The notes under the pieces: model-generated
The model's input: only the letters and a program-made list of their open reading frames with translations
Database searches by the model: none
What the model was told of the DNA's origin: nothing
Program-made: the position numbers and the translations under genes
DNA from: Cotesia glomerata
Lineage: Eukaryota; Arthropoda; Insecta; Hymenoptera; Braconidae
Length of the DNA stretch: 64,000 bases
NCBI RefSeq assembly: GCF_020080835.1
Contig: NC_058164.1
Location: 16,322,471-16,386,470 of the forward strand
Reading direction: 5' to 3'
In this document: one piece after another, positions 26,101 to 34,521 of the stretch
Position numbering within the stretch: the stretch's first letter is position 1
Layout: each line of letters begins with the position of its first letter

Positions 26101-29100
26101 ACGAAAACTTAGAGGCAAATCACATGTCATACACCACATTTCTGTAGCTAGTTTCTCCAAATCAACGATGCGTCGATTGCTTGGTAATTGTACGCCGACA
26201 TTTTTATACTTTTCATGGAGTTTTTTCGCGCTTTTACTGACATTATTTTTCCAATTTACAATACTTTTTCTTGCAAATTTCCCATTGTGTCTAAATTGAT
26301 TTGCATTACTCATTCTGCTATTACAAATAACCTCTTACAACTTAACACTAACTCAGCTACCCAGCGAGGTAAATATAAACAGCTGTTAAGCGCGATGTTG
26401 CCAGGTCTAAGTTTTGTGAAAAAATACTCGAGTCAAACGTTAACTATTTATTGTTTTTGTTAATTAAATTAATTAATTAATTTAAATAATAATATTGTTA
26501 GATAACTGTTAAATTATAGTAATGAATTTTCGTATTAAAATTTTTAATTTTTATAAAAAAAAAATTTAGATTCTATTATGACTTACGGGGTACTGTCCGT
26601 GCAACCTTAAAACGTTAATGTGACAAGATTTCAGATTCAAATTCAGTTGCACAGAATACATAAAAATCATACTCAATCTGAATCCAAAAAATTTTTTTCA
26701 TCTCGATAATTTCGATTTTTCATGATTTATTACAATTTTTTTGGGGTTTTTTTTGCTGTTTTAAAATTTTGACGGCTCAACGGGCTAGTTAACGTTCAGA
26801 TTCAGATTCAGTGAATTGAAATACATAAAAATCATACTTGATCTGGGTCCACAAAATTTTATTCATCGCTGTGACTGCAGTTTTTCGCAATTTTTTGCCT
26901 TTTTTTTGGTTTTTTGGATTTTATTCAAAATTTTGAGGGTGCATGGGCAAAACTGACTTCAGATTCGGATTCAGCGCGTCAAAATACACAAAGATAGGTG
27001 GGTCCGATCAAAAGTACAGACAACTATTTTTTTTGTTTGCCGATATTATTTATCTAGATTTTTGGGTACAAGAAGAGTTTTTCGAATGGGATTTACCATC
27101 TCTGCAACAAATCTTTGAAGGTAATGGTTATTTAAAATTTATGTTTATTTAAAATAAAAATAAAAAAAAAAAATACAAACATAAATCAAGCGGTTGAAGG
27201 TAATTGAAACTTTAATTTTCCAATAATTTAATTAAAAATTAATTTTTTGCATGCCTCATAAGCGAAGCGGATGAGGTAGTGCTCTACTCTTGCCTTACAA
27301 AAATCAGTCTCTATTTATTTTCTATCGCACTTGTAGAATAATATTTACACATAAATGTCATGGAAAAACACTAGTTTCAACACTTATGATATTTTTAAAA
27401 GACGTTTTGCTTTTTAAATAAATAAAAAAAAAGCCATTCGGCAGCCGAAATGGAAGTAGATTTTTCAAATAAAGAAAATTGATTTTTAATAAAATAATAT
27501 AATAACACTAATCTAATAACACTAATAATAACACTAATATAATAACACTAATATAATAATATAATAACACTAATAATGTATAACTTAATTCATGAAATAA
27601 AAACAAAATTCAATAATAAATTTAAAACTATTTAGAACAAATTTTGGAAAAAAAATTATCTTGAGAAGAAAAAGTTTCTCAAATATTTACCAAAGAATTA
27701 CACAGATTATAAGATTTGAATTATAAATGTCCAAATTTTAAGTAACTGCTTAGAAACAACAGTTTTCAAGTTAATCAGAATTTTGCAACCGGATAAAATT
27801 TTAGTTGAAGAAAACAATGGTTAGAACTAATTTGTGACATATTTACTGACAACCTACCCGAAAACATTACACGAAAGACTGATCAATATCGTAATTATTG
27901 AATTTACATCATGATTAAGCTATGATGTAGACAATAATTCTAAAACGGCTGCAACATTAAAACAGTTTCATTAAACGAACTCTAAAAGGAGTAATATTGA
28001 GGCTACTACCACTTCTAAGTAGTGAAAATTGAAGCTTATTAAAAGAGCTTTACGATGCATTTTACCGAATTTTGATATCTTGTCTCGATCAGTAATTATA
28101 CCAAATTGAAGTAGTAAAAACATCAATTTTTACGATTTTCAAAATTTCAAAGTCCTGTCATTTCCAAATTACTCAAAATTAAAACACCCCAGCAAAACAA
28201 TTTCTTTTTAAAAATTTTCAAAGTATTAATACTAATAATAATAGTAATAATTAGGAAAAAAATTAATAATGATAAATTACTTACGTTTATCGCAGTAATC
28301 TCGTTTCGCAAGAAGATTAGGATCATATACTTCTTGTTTGCCAATAATTCTATAATATGTTAAATTTCCGTTACTTCGAAGTGGTGGAAGCCAAGACATG
28401 ACTAATTCACTGCTAGAATTACTCCAAACAGAGAAAGATCTAGGTTGACTTGGTTCACCAGGTAAAGTTGTAAAATATTGTACTTTACTCTGAGCACCTG
28501 ATCTTTCCGTGGCGATGGTATAAGTTTTAACGTAAAATGCATATTGAGTGTATGGCTTTAATTGAGTGAGTAAAGCAGTAATAATAAGATTTGATGATTC
28601 GTTTGACGATTCTGGAGCAACATCATCTACTCTCCAACCGTCTCCTCCACATGCATCACGACTATCGTACATTGTAACATTTTGATGGGGTGCTTCTATA
28701 AAATAAACAACGTAACCTAATAATGATCTCGGATCATGATGTTCAAATGCTTTCCACTCTATAAGTGCTGCTTCAGCAGTTTTTTTAGTTACAGATACTT
28801 TTAATTCAGTTACGTTACAAGCTACTTTATCACCGTTACTATTTGGTGCAACTTCTAAATCTGTAAATCGAGAGAGTTTAGCAACTTCTCGTAATTTTTC
28901 TATTTTTTGAAGACACAACTTTGGATTAAAATGAAAAAATACTTTGGCAGGTCCATCTTTAGATTTTATAGTAATAGGTGGATGAGTATCCCAGTCCCAT
29001 AACTCTTGAAGGTTTTGATTATCAAGAACTGCTAATGTATATTTATCGTTTTCTAATTGAGAACCATTAATCAATTTTAAATTTTTTAAAAAGTTTAAAG

Positions 29101-29829
29101 ATATCAGAGGGAAACTTCGTACAATTTTTAAGTAGCCATCAATTATTTCTATCATGTTTAAATTATCTTCCAGTTCTTTCACCATGTGTTTGCCACCTTT
29201 TATTTGTATCTCCAAACTACCTTCGATACGAGTACAACCACGAAGTTTTTGAGCAGAAGCAATGCTATCAACACTTGCTCCAGAGCATACTTTTGAACAA
29301 GCACGGTCACATTCTTTACATGAAGCTTTACCATCACTTTCATCATCCATATAACCTGCTGGACATTCAATCACGCAACTATTTTTAAAAGGTTTATATG
29401 GATAATCCCGTACGTTTCCGAATGATTCCAAAGGCTTTTTCATTTTCCGACATTTATGTTCATCTATACATCGACGATTTAAAAATTCATACATATTTTC
29501 TGGACACTGTTTCGCACATTTGTTATCAGGTAAAATTACATCTCTGCATATGTTACAATCTAATGCTGTTAGACCAGTACATCCTCCTAAACATAGGGGA
29601 TGACAGCATTCGTTGGACGGATTGCAAGCACGATGACCACATTTACAAACTAGAAAATTTTTTAAATCATACGTAGAAATTAATATTTTTGACATTATAA
29701 ACATAGGTTCATTATTTTCTTACTTTTTTGACAATTTTGTCCATTCCAACATAAATTATCATCTAGCTTTGTTAAACGAGTTGGACAGTGTTTTTCGCAC
29801 ACAGGACATAAATTCTTGAGCTTGTTATC
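7926..29829 (-). CDS. InR: Insulin-like receptor tyrosine kinase, 5'-incomplete, six exons
   Basis: Receptor for insulin-like peptides at the plasma membrane; it autophosphorylates and signals through IRS/PI3K. Six exons join in phase with GT-AG introns: 29829-29724, 29649-28285, 11433-11156, 11041-10685, 9283-8252, 8174-7926, giving 1128 codons. Order of domains: furin-like Cys-rich (residues about 1-140), L2 (about 150-300), FnIII repeats with an insert domain, cleavage site RRRR (about 567-570), last FnIII, one membrane helix (about 735-757), NPEY, then kinase (glycine loop GNGSFG, AVK lysine, HRDLAARN, DFG, YxxxYY activation loop). The leader and L1 domain, normally about 180 residues, are missing and should lie beyond 64000. 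Two introns are long: 16.85 kb between exons 2 and 3, and more than 34 kb upstream. Both are filled with transposons. Family assignment is firm; which insect paralogue it is was not decided. Confidence 0.95.
8252..9283 (-). CDS. InR: InR exon: membrane helix, juxtamembrane and most of kinase
   Basis: A 1032-bp phase-0 exon (344 codons). It finishes the last FnIII repeat (PAGNYSVKVRATSLAG), then has a hydrophobic helix of about 22 residues (FGIIFWSVFFIVLIAAIFIG), the NPEY juxtamembrane motif used to dock IRS/Shc-type adaptors, and the kinase up to the alpha-G region. All catalytic features look intact: GNGSFGMVYEG, CAVKTV, FVHRDLAARNC, IGDFGMTRD, the three activation-loop tyrosines (YETDYY) and PVRWMAPESL. 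The donor GTAAAT follows SNDQ; the acceptor lies after a poly-pyrimidine run at 9284-9300. Confidence 0.96.
9284..10684 (-). other. InR intron with GAGATATTAT-type repeat
   Basis: Intron between the last FnIII exon and the kinase exon. Positions about 9606-9955 hold a repeat with alternating motifs (ATATCTCAGAAAATGATATC, GTCTCGAGACGTTATTTC) and two copies of GTGTTGGCCTAT/GTTTGTTGGCCTAT, probably a small transposon relic. The rest is AT-rich with nothing recognised. Confidence 0.6.
10685..11041 (-). CDS. InR: InR exon: membrane-proximal FnIII region
   Basis: A 357-bp phase-0 exon (119 codons) between a TTTTCAG acceptor and a GTAAGA donor. It carries the end of one FnIII repeat (FATYNIELQACREAV) and the start of the last (PAVKLQWEEPKRPNGLI, YQIEYKRVG). 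The open frame runs on past the donor to a stop at 10655, but only the spliced form joins correctly to the next exon, which resumes with QPIVVCIS. The W and Y core residues of FnIII are present. Confidence 0.92.
11156..11433 (-). CDS. InR: InR exon: insert domain with alpha/beta cleavage site
   Basis: A 278-bp exon, entering in phase 1 and leaving in phase 0 at a GTACAT donor. It encodes a charged, low-complexity stretch rich in E, K and R (residues PISEIAEEERKRAEAEKER) and then the tetrabasic site RRRR followed by DI. This matches the insert domain, where the pro-receptor is cut by a furin-type protease into alpha and beta chains. Such charged linkers vary among insects. The exon ends DLEYLRK and reads on into NETIINTDQ of the next exon. 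Confidence 0.88.
11434..12283 (-). other. Start of the 16.85-kb InR intron
   Basis: AT-rich DNA with no gene recognised. A less AT-rich stretch around 11940-12130 has no convincing open frame. Confidence 0.5.
12539..16285 (+). mobile_element. ISL2EU-like DNA transposon with 500-bp TIRs
   Basis: Inverted arms 12539-13056 and 15781-16285 start GGGCATAGCCGGATTAATA and are highly similar over about 510 bp. Between them lies a decayed transposase gene (13510-15599). Flanks read ATAAA on the left and TTTAT on the right, which leaves the target duplication ambiguous. Assignment rests on the transposase: a DDE domain followed by a C-terminal SWIM-type zinc finger. Confidence 0.8.
13504..15599 (+). 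pseudogene. ISL2EU/IS4EU-like transposase, frameshifted
   Basis: Encodes a cut-and-paste transposase that would act on the element's own long TIRs. Segments in successive frames: CINC...CSKC zinc pair (13504-13805), CCLCG...CCKDH (13814-14035), a linker (14035-14165), the DDE core (14162-15340) and a SWIM finger, CCDCANGRRTVGCCSH (about 15415-15465), ending at 15599. The catalytic candidates are D in FICDGTYI, D in VVDRGFRD and E in RWVVEAVHG. At least four single-base shifts separate the pieces (near 13640, 13815, 14050 and 15340), with another possible near 14170, so no full protein can be made. The 394-codon core remains open. The family call relies on motif order recognised by eye. Confidence 0.75.
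16286..17070. other. Noncoding 3' part of the CATTCGGC repeat
   Basis: Holds two tandem-like blocks, each with a GAGCT(A/G)CCATTTCT motif (about 16379 and 16732), and a TATATG/CATACATA microsatellite near 16870-16910. No open frame of interest. Confidence 0.6.
17071..17250. repeat. Foldback MITE, 180 bp
   Basis: Arms AAATGG...CTACTTCTATGTA on the left and TACATAGAAGTAGTAACCAT on the right are inverted. The centre carries CCATCTGAGTC and CAGATGG. Noncoding. Confidence 0.6.
17264..17449 (+). other. Exon-like open segment ending at a GTAAGT donor
   Basis: After a CACTATAG acceptor-like site, 62 codons stay open (starts DGTRFRPTWKP, contains KGEKVIFYEKIAF, ends DLFFISED) up to GATGTAAGT. There is no start or stop codon, so it resembles an internal exon on the strand opposite InR. 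It is not recognised; it may be a captured gene piece or a transposon exon. Confidence 0.3.
17450..18080. other. Noncoding intron DNA
   Basis: No gene recognised. The minus-strand frame at 17572-17817 has leucine/serine-rich low complexity and no clear homology. Confidence 0.5.
18085..18275 (+). repeat. Left arm of inverted repeat around the Kolobok-type element
   Basis: Matches, in inverse complement, 26611-26800 over about 190 bp (shared blocks include CCGTTGAGCCGTCAAAATTT and GAGTATGATTTTTATGTATT). Related degenerate units follow on both sides. It is probably one foldback element later split by the insertion at 19817-26606. Confidence 0.7.
18276..18842. other. Noncoding DNA between arm and MITE
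   Basis: AT-rich; includes a degenerate second unit of the preceding repeat (about 18275-18420). No gene seen. Confidence 0.5.
18843..19805. mobile_element. Noncoding element with CACGAAAAAAA/CCGTG ends
   Basis: The left end CACGAAAAAAAAAATTTCG and the right end AATTTTTTTCTCCGTG are inverted. Two internal direct motifs are about 700 bp apart: AGCTCTCAGAGCTC (18969, 19671) and GAGCCAAACGGTAT (18998, 19703). No protein. It abuts the TTAA of the next element by 7 bases. Confidence 0.5.
21816..23551 (+). pseudogene. DDE_1-type transposase with HTH and C-terminal zinc cluster, gapped
   Basis: Parts: N-terminal piece 21816-22016; after the gap, a helix-turn-helix region (22245-22560, SVRQLRRWAHTLNQGG and KRWVLQAQKEIG), the DDE core 22600-23200 with VYNSDQSGF, LLLIDSWTGH and GKIQPLDV, and a Cys/His-rich tail (CEVPGCQN, CSWCKKSLC). 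An 83-bp intron (22915-22997) joins the core in frame, making a DHFKIW junction. Whether the gene is broken depends on the gap: just before it the reading frame has a stop (22017), then frame changes. From 22245 to 23551 the spliced frame is open. The D-D-D triad is present. Resembles jerky/pogo-type transposases; subfamily not known. Confidence 0.7.
22118..22217. other. Assembly gap, 100 N
   Basis: A run of exactly 100 N inside the transposase gene, so the true length is probably unknown. It lies within a repeated element, where assembly often breaks. Confidence 1.
26611..26800 (-). repeat. Right arm of inverted repeat around the Kolobok-type element
   Basis: Inverse complement of 18085-18275. 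It begins immediately after the TTAA of the Kolobok-type element. Further diverged units follow up to about 26960 (GATTCAGATTCAGTGAATTG, CATACTTGATCTGG). Confidence 0.7.
26961..27423. other. Intron DNA with a short exon-like frame
   Basis: Positions 27010-27120 are open on the plus strand (contains DFWVQEEFFEWDLPSLQQIF) and end at GGTAATGG. No family is recognised and the initial part overlaps the repeat. The remainder is AT-rich. Confidence 0.3.
27424..28174 (+). repeat. CATTCGGC-family copy, 3'-truncated
   Basis: Starts with an A run then GCCATTCGGCAGCCGAAATGG and GTAGATTTTTC. It matches the copy at 49961-50655 closely, except for an expanded AATAACACTAAT microsatellite near 27500-27575. 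It stops about 110 bases short of the InR exon, without the distal half found in the other copy. Confidence 0.8.
28285..29649 (-). CDS. InR: InR exon: Cys-rich, L2 and first FnIII domains
   Basis: A 1365-bp exon. It starts with ICKCGHRACNP and a dense cysteine region (ECCHPLCLGGC, CRKMKK, KECDRACSKVC). An L2 leucine-rich domain follows (CTRIEGSLEI through LCLQKIEKLREVAK), then FnIII-1 and the start of FnIII-2 (PSQPRSFSVWSNSSSELVMS, then DYCDK). Several NxS/T sites (NVTE, NGSQ, NLTYY) fit an extracellular glycoprotein. The acceptor is TTTTCTAG; the donor GTAAGT leaves phase 1, matched by the next exon at 11433. The latter is 16.85 kb away across an intron full of transposons. Confidence 0.95.
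29724..29829 (-). CDS. InR: InR exon: start of furin-like cysteine-rich region
   Basis: This 106-bp exon encodes about 35 residues with the pattern LCPVCEKHCPTR then LCWNGQNCQK, typical of the first part of the receptor Cys-rich domain. It follows a TTTTAG acceptor and ends at a GTAAGA donor, leaving one base that completes an isoleucine codon with the next exon. The acceptor is phase 0. It is too short to stand out as an open frame and was found from the homology pattern and splice sites. Confidence 0.85.
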
Positions 29830-30460
29830 CTAAAAATTATTAAAACCAGTTATAGTTATTGCTTTGAATATAAAATAATATTATTTTCTAATGTAATTAT
29901 TATATACATTAACACACTAATGCCAAACTTTCTTTTAATCATTCTATCATTTTTGTTTTCGACAATAAAAGATTTCTCACCATATTCACACCAAAATTTT
30001 ATAATCGGGTAATTCTTATTTTTAACAAAAGCAAACATGGCATTTTTTATTAAATTCAAAATAATAAGGAGCATGCGCTGTAATGATAAAACAGCTAATT
30101 AATTACAAAATATAGGGCGTAAGACTAAACATTATTCACATAAATGTAAACATAGAACATTTCATATCAAATCATCAAGTTTTTTACTTTGGCTTTTTTT
30201 GTTTTACTACATTTTTTTATGTTGTAGTCTGTATTAAAAGCAACTTGCAAAGACAAAAACAAAAAAGCAATAATAAAAAGGAAAATTTGGAAAATCCAAA
30301 AGTTCACGATTCATATGATTATTTAATGCTCATTTAAATATGAAATTATAATGAAAAACAGTCTTTTGGTTTTTTTTTTTAATTTGATTAATTGCAAATA
30401 AACAACTCTGAATTACCAAGCCATTCGCATTCGGTGGCCTACAATTATTTCAAAGAATTT
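29830..30460 (-). other. Beginning of the upstream InR intron
   Basis: AT-rich, with no exon or element recognised. A 72-codon minus-strand frame (29856-30074) shows no receptor-like pattern. It should be intronic if the L1 exons lie beyond the window. Confidence 0.5.
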
Positions 30461-30755
30461 TTAACTTCCGCTAAGAAAATCAAAGATTTTCAAAAATCGG
30501 GAAGTTATTGTTTTCACCCCGTTTTGTAAAAATCGAATTTTCATCAGATCTCGACGTTTGAAGGTTACAGGAAGCTTCCCTGACTACTCCCGCGAAGTTG
30601 TCACTATCCTGAATAAAAAAAAGTATTGAGACAGAGAAAAAGTATTGGATTGACTAAAAAACCAATACTTTTTAATACTTTTTTCTTTGTCTCAATACTT
30701 TTATTTAATCAGGGTATGTCTGTGTGTATGTGTGTGTGTGTGTGTGTTTTTTTTT

Positions 30756-32780
30756 CCCTTAGGGGGGGGAATCCTTTTTACGGATTCTAGGCAGTTGTTT
30801 GGCCTGGATATGTGGCGACTCGACGCAGCGTCATACTAAAACTCGACACTAACGCCCCTACCCACTAAACCCTAAACCCCTTTTCCTTCTTTCCTCTAAT
30901 CCCTCATGGAAACCGCTGTCAGGCATTACTTCGTGAAGGGAGGATCTAGCTACTGCTCTTCCTTCGGGTGGCTAAAGTGTTAACTATCTTCCTTCTATCT
31001 TCTACTATTTGCTCTTTTTCTTTCGGTGGAACGCAAGTCTTTAAGGACTTCTGTTGCAAACGTGTTGGTAGCGTTCCAGGCAGCTTCTGATGACAACATT
31101 GCTTCCACTAGTGAATCTGGTTGCATTCTCTGGTTCAGGATCCTCTCCAGTTCTTCACGCTGTGGATCGAAACGAGGACATACAAAGAAGACGTGCTCCG
31201 CGTCTTCAGCAGCTCCTGGGCAGGACGGGCACTCCGAAGAGTCATCGTGCTTAAAGCGGTGTAGATACTCTCGAAAACACCCATGTCCCGACAACATCTG
31301 CGTAAGATAGTAATTGACCTCACCGTGATTCCGGTTAAGCCAAATGTCGATCCGAGGTATGAGACGGTGCGTCCACCTACCCTTCTCTGCAGCATCCCAT
31401 TGTAGTTGCCATCGGCCTATGCTCTTCTGCCGTTCTTCAATTCTAAGTTCTTTAGGGCTCAGTGCAGTTGACCTTTTTCGTTGGTAAAGGGCCCGTCTTT
31501 CCTCTGCTAGAACTCTAAGAGGTAGGGTTCCAGCAATGACGCACACTGCTTCTTCTGATATAGTGCGGAAGGCACTAGCTACTCGTAGGGCACTCAGTCG
31601 GTATATTGGTCCAGCTTTTCTCCATGATTCTTTGGTTTCCAGTGCATCAGCCCAAATGGATATTCCGTAAGTGAGCACTGATGTGACTACTGATGACAAT
31701 AGTAGCCTCCTGCTCTGCATTGGGCCTCCGATGTTAGGCATCAGCCGTGCGAGACTAGCCCTCACTACTGACGCTTTGGCACTGACATGTTTCACCTGCT
31801 GCTTGAAGTTGAGTCGTGCATCCAGCATCACTCCCAGATAACGGATAAATGGTTGTGATGTGATTTCTTGTTCTCCGACTCTCAACTTGATGGTTTCTAC
31901 CGTTTTTCTGCTGGTGATGAGCACTGCCTCGGTTTTATGCTTGGCTAGTTGCAAGTTCATCATGTCCATCCACAAATTGACTCGTCTGAATGTAATATCA
32001 AATGCCATTTCTATCTCTTCGAGGTGCTTTGTGACAATTACGACAGCTACGTCATCCGCATATGCTACAAGTTTGACTCCCGTAGGCAATGCTATTCTCA
32101 GGAGGCCATCATACACGATGTTCCATAGCAGAGGACCTAAGACTGATCCCTGATGCACTCCTCCGGAGATTTCGTACACTTCTGTACCATTCGGCGTGTC
32201 ATATTTCAGGAGCCTGTTCGTGAAGTAGCTCGCTACTATTCTGCGAAGGTATCCTGGTATGTTTTTTTCTTCTAGAGCCCGCATAACGCAGTCCCAGTTA
32301 GCGGAGTTGAAGGCATTCTTGATGTCCAAAGCAGTCACCAAGCAGTATTTCTTCTTTCCACCCTTCCATCTCGTTCCGGCGATTGCATCCTTGGCTATAT
32401 CAACAACCAATTTGATAGCATCCAGAGTTGACCGTCCTTTTCGGAAACCAAACTGGTTCTCTGCTAGGAGTGGATCGACTAAAGCCTCTATTCTCTGATG
32501 AATTATGCGCTCGAATATCTTGCCGGCCGTGTCTAACATGCAGAGTGGTCGGTAGGATGACGGTTCTTCCAGCGGCTTTTTCCCCTTCGGAAGTAACACT
32601 AGCCGTTGCTGTTTCCACTTCTGGGGAAAAGTCCCTTCCTTCAGGCATGTATCGTAAACGTCCAGGAATAATGTTGGTGCTGCCCTAAGGATTGATTTCA
32701 GGGCAATATTAGGAATTCCGTCCAATCCCGGCGCCTTATTATTCCCTACTCGATTTCCTGCCTCTATCAACTCGTCCAAT
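30756..32780 (-). mobile_element. Waldo-like R1-clade LINE, 5'-truncated
   Basis: Runs from the truncated RT region (near 32780) to a short A tract (T run 30747-30755) on the minus strand. Both junctions abut (TG)n: 30730-30747 beyond the A tail and 32781-32930 at the truncation. Its 3' UTR (30760-30990) is nearly the same as that of the long copy at 59556-59788. The (AC)n insertion target is the known preference of Waldo-type R1-clade elements in flies and mosquitoes. Confidence 0.8.
30995..32779 (-). pseudogene. LINE reverse transcriptase, 5'-truncated but open
   Basis: 594 codons with no stop, from the RT fingers (NRVGNNKAPGLDG, KGRSTLDAI) through the palm motif YADD (near 32053) to the C-terminal Cys/His motif (CPSCPGAAEDAEHVFFVC). 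The frame begins directly at the truncation with TTG, so there is no true start; the EN domain and ORF1 are missing. The usual GxPQG motif reads GGVHQGSV (His codon at 32154-32156). It would copy LINE RNA if complete; this copy cannot move by itself. Confidence 0.85.
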
Positions 32781-32932
<152 letters not shown>

Positions 32933-33233
32933 CTATGTGACTCGCTTATAACTTTTGAACGACTAAACCGATCGAAACCAACCAAACGGCGTTCTAAAGA
33001 GTTTTCAAACTTAGATTTCCTGTGAATTTGAACCGATTCGGAACGATAAATTTTGAGAAATTTTGAAAAATCTCAAAAAAAAATAAAAAAATTTTTTTTT
33101 AAAGTAGTTTTTTTGGAATAACTTTTAAACGGCTTAATTGATCAACTTCAAAAACTAATCCGCCCTTTAGCTTGAAAAACCATGCCGATCGTCGCTAAAA
33201 CGGTCAAAATCGGTTGATTCGTTCGAGAGATAT

Positions 33234-33391
33234 ATGGCAGGAGTGACTGTGACTCTTATGGTGATAGCGGACGGCGAAAAAAAGAGATCTCTGAATTTTT
33301 TGCGCGTTGCGAAAGCAACCAAAAGCTACCGCTGCGAATTCCGTGTAACCGAGCAAGGCCTCGTGACGCTGTCAAATTATTTGGCAACGCA
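33234..33391 (+). other. Exon-like open segment within repeat, ending at GTAAGC
   Basis: Starts around ATGGCAGG and reads GVTVTLMVIADGEKKRS and YRCEFRVTEQGLVTLS as far as ACGCAG followed by GTAAGC, a good donor. It contrasts with the surrounding AT-rich repeat. Not recognised; it may be a captured exon. Confidence 0.3.
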
Positions 33392-33800
33392 GGTAAGCTC
33401 AAAGATTCGGGGAGTAGATTAGACAGATATACGAACGAGACTCTTGTAGGGGGGATAAGTATTATGGCTCAAACAGATCTTACGGCTGCACCTCCCCGCA
33501 TGGGCCCCACTGGTAACTGGTCGGGTTGTTACTATATTACCGATCAGGCTAACGCAGTCATTGAATGGGTTTGATACAGTTTACTGATTACGAGGACAGA
33601 TTGACATTAAATTCAACTCCATTCACATCTGTCCTATGATAGTGTAAATGCTTGAGGGCAGGGTTTTTCCTTGCCCGCAAACTTGGCTGTGTTTTTGTTA
33701 CGTGAGGGTAGGACAAATATACGTGCGAGTATAGCTCTTTTGAGCCCAGGAATCGGCCTCTTCGGAGGTAGGCGAAAGCCTCACCATATATTCTTCGTTC
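33392..33800. other. GC-richer unidentified segment in the repeat
   Basis: About 370 bp (33410-33790) absent from the corresponding place in copy 2. It includes CACCTCCCCGCATGGGCCCC and GGCCTCTTCGGAGG. No tRNA or convincing open frame was seen. Confidence 0.35.
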
Positions 33801-34521
33801 GAGAGATATCGTGAACGAAAGAAAACCCAAAAAAGTGTTTTTTTCACATAACTTCGTCATTTCTTTTCGGATTATTTTTGATGAAATAGAATAATTTTTA
33901 GAGCTTAAAAAACCGCGTCGATCTCCGCCAAGAACGTAGAAATCAGTTGATTGGTTCGAGAGATATCCTCGATAAAATATTTGGAAACAGGTGTTTTTTT
34001 AACATAACTCCGACCTTTTTTGGAATAACTTTTAAACGGCTGCACTGATCAATTTCAAAAACTAATCAGCTATTAGCATGAAACATTACGTCGATCACCG
34101 TCAAGCCGGTCAAAATTGGTCAATTCGTTCAAGAGATATCATGAACGAAAGAAAACCGAAAAAAGTGTTTTTTTGGAATTACTCCAAATTTCCTAGTTCT
34201 ATCAATTCAAACTTGAAGATTCTTCATGAAACTGAAAAAATTGCGTCAAATGCTGCCAACCACATGAAAATCGGTTGATTTATTCAAAAGTTAGTGCGGT
34301 TTGAAAATTAAAAAAATATTGTTCAATGAAACTTCTATCAGACTTTTGAGCTCAAAAGTATAGAAAAGCTATCTTTTTAAGCTCGAAGAGCTTAAAATAA
34401 CACATAAATTGTAATTTTGAGCTCGGAGAGCTCAAAAACATCATTAGTGCAATTTTAAGCACCTAGGTATGGAATTAGCGGGAAGTTGCACGGATGGCCT
34501 TCAGGGTCTACCGTTTTTCTA

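Larger units (their letters stand above)
20636..26313 (-). pseudogene. Mutator-like transposon protein with exonuclease-like tail, interrupted
   Basis: Exon 1 26313-25953 starts at ATG; exon 2 25837-25648; exon 3 from 25387. Splice phases 1 and 2 match. Exon 1 has paired cysteines (WCMTCDLP, CPKCDRIR). Exon 2 has GGIGETQLNTILSALNLPTV. Exon 3 carries YDGAWLKKGSGRCYNS and RNKGCRYC...KKHDC and SSKAMEADIAVQIL, a signature I associate with Mutator-like transposon proteins. Instead of the expected continuation, the frame changes near 24665 and a DEDDh exonuclease-like C-half follows (motif AHDASADVSVLQQLI), then a helical tail. The tail is split by the insertion at 20888-24358 and resumes at 20884 as far as TAA at 20636, needing a one-base change in an A run near 20862. 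Probably a deletion derivative; protein inactive as a transposase. Confidence 0.6.
19817..26606 (-). mobile_element. TTAA-flanked Kolobok-type DNA transposon, with nested insertion
   Basis: Ends GGTTGTACGGACAC (19817) and, inverted, CTGTCCGTGCAACC (to 26606), both flanked by TTAA (19813-19816 and 26607-26610). TTAA duplication is used by the Kolobok and piggyBac superfamilies; the encoded protein does not look like piggyBac. Without the nested DDE element (20888-24361) it is about 3.3 kb with one three-exon gene on the minus strand. The Kolobok assignment is inference from TTAA plus the Mutator-like protein. Confidence 0.65.

Noticed and set aside
29856..30074. Possible upstream InR exon
   Set aside because: No L1-domain pattern, no cysteine spacing and no suitable splice sites.
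31026..32688. Plus-strand frames over the truncated LINE
   Set aside because: All are antisense shadows of the reverse transcriptase.
33392..33800. Possible tRNA or small RNA gene in the GC-richer stretch
   Set aside because: No cloverleaf, A box or B box could be drawn.
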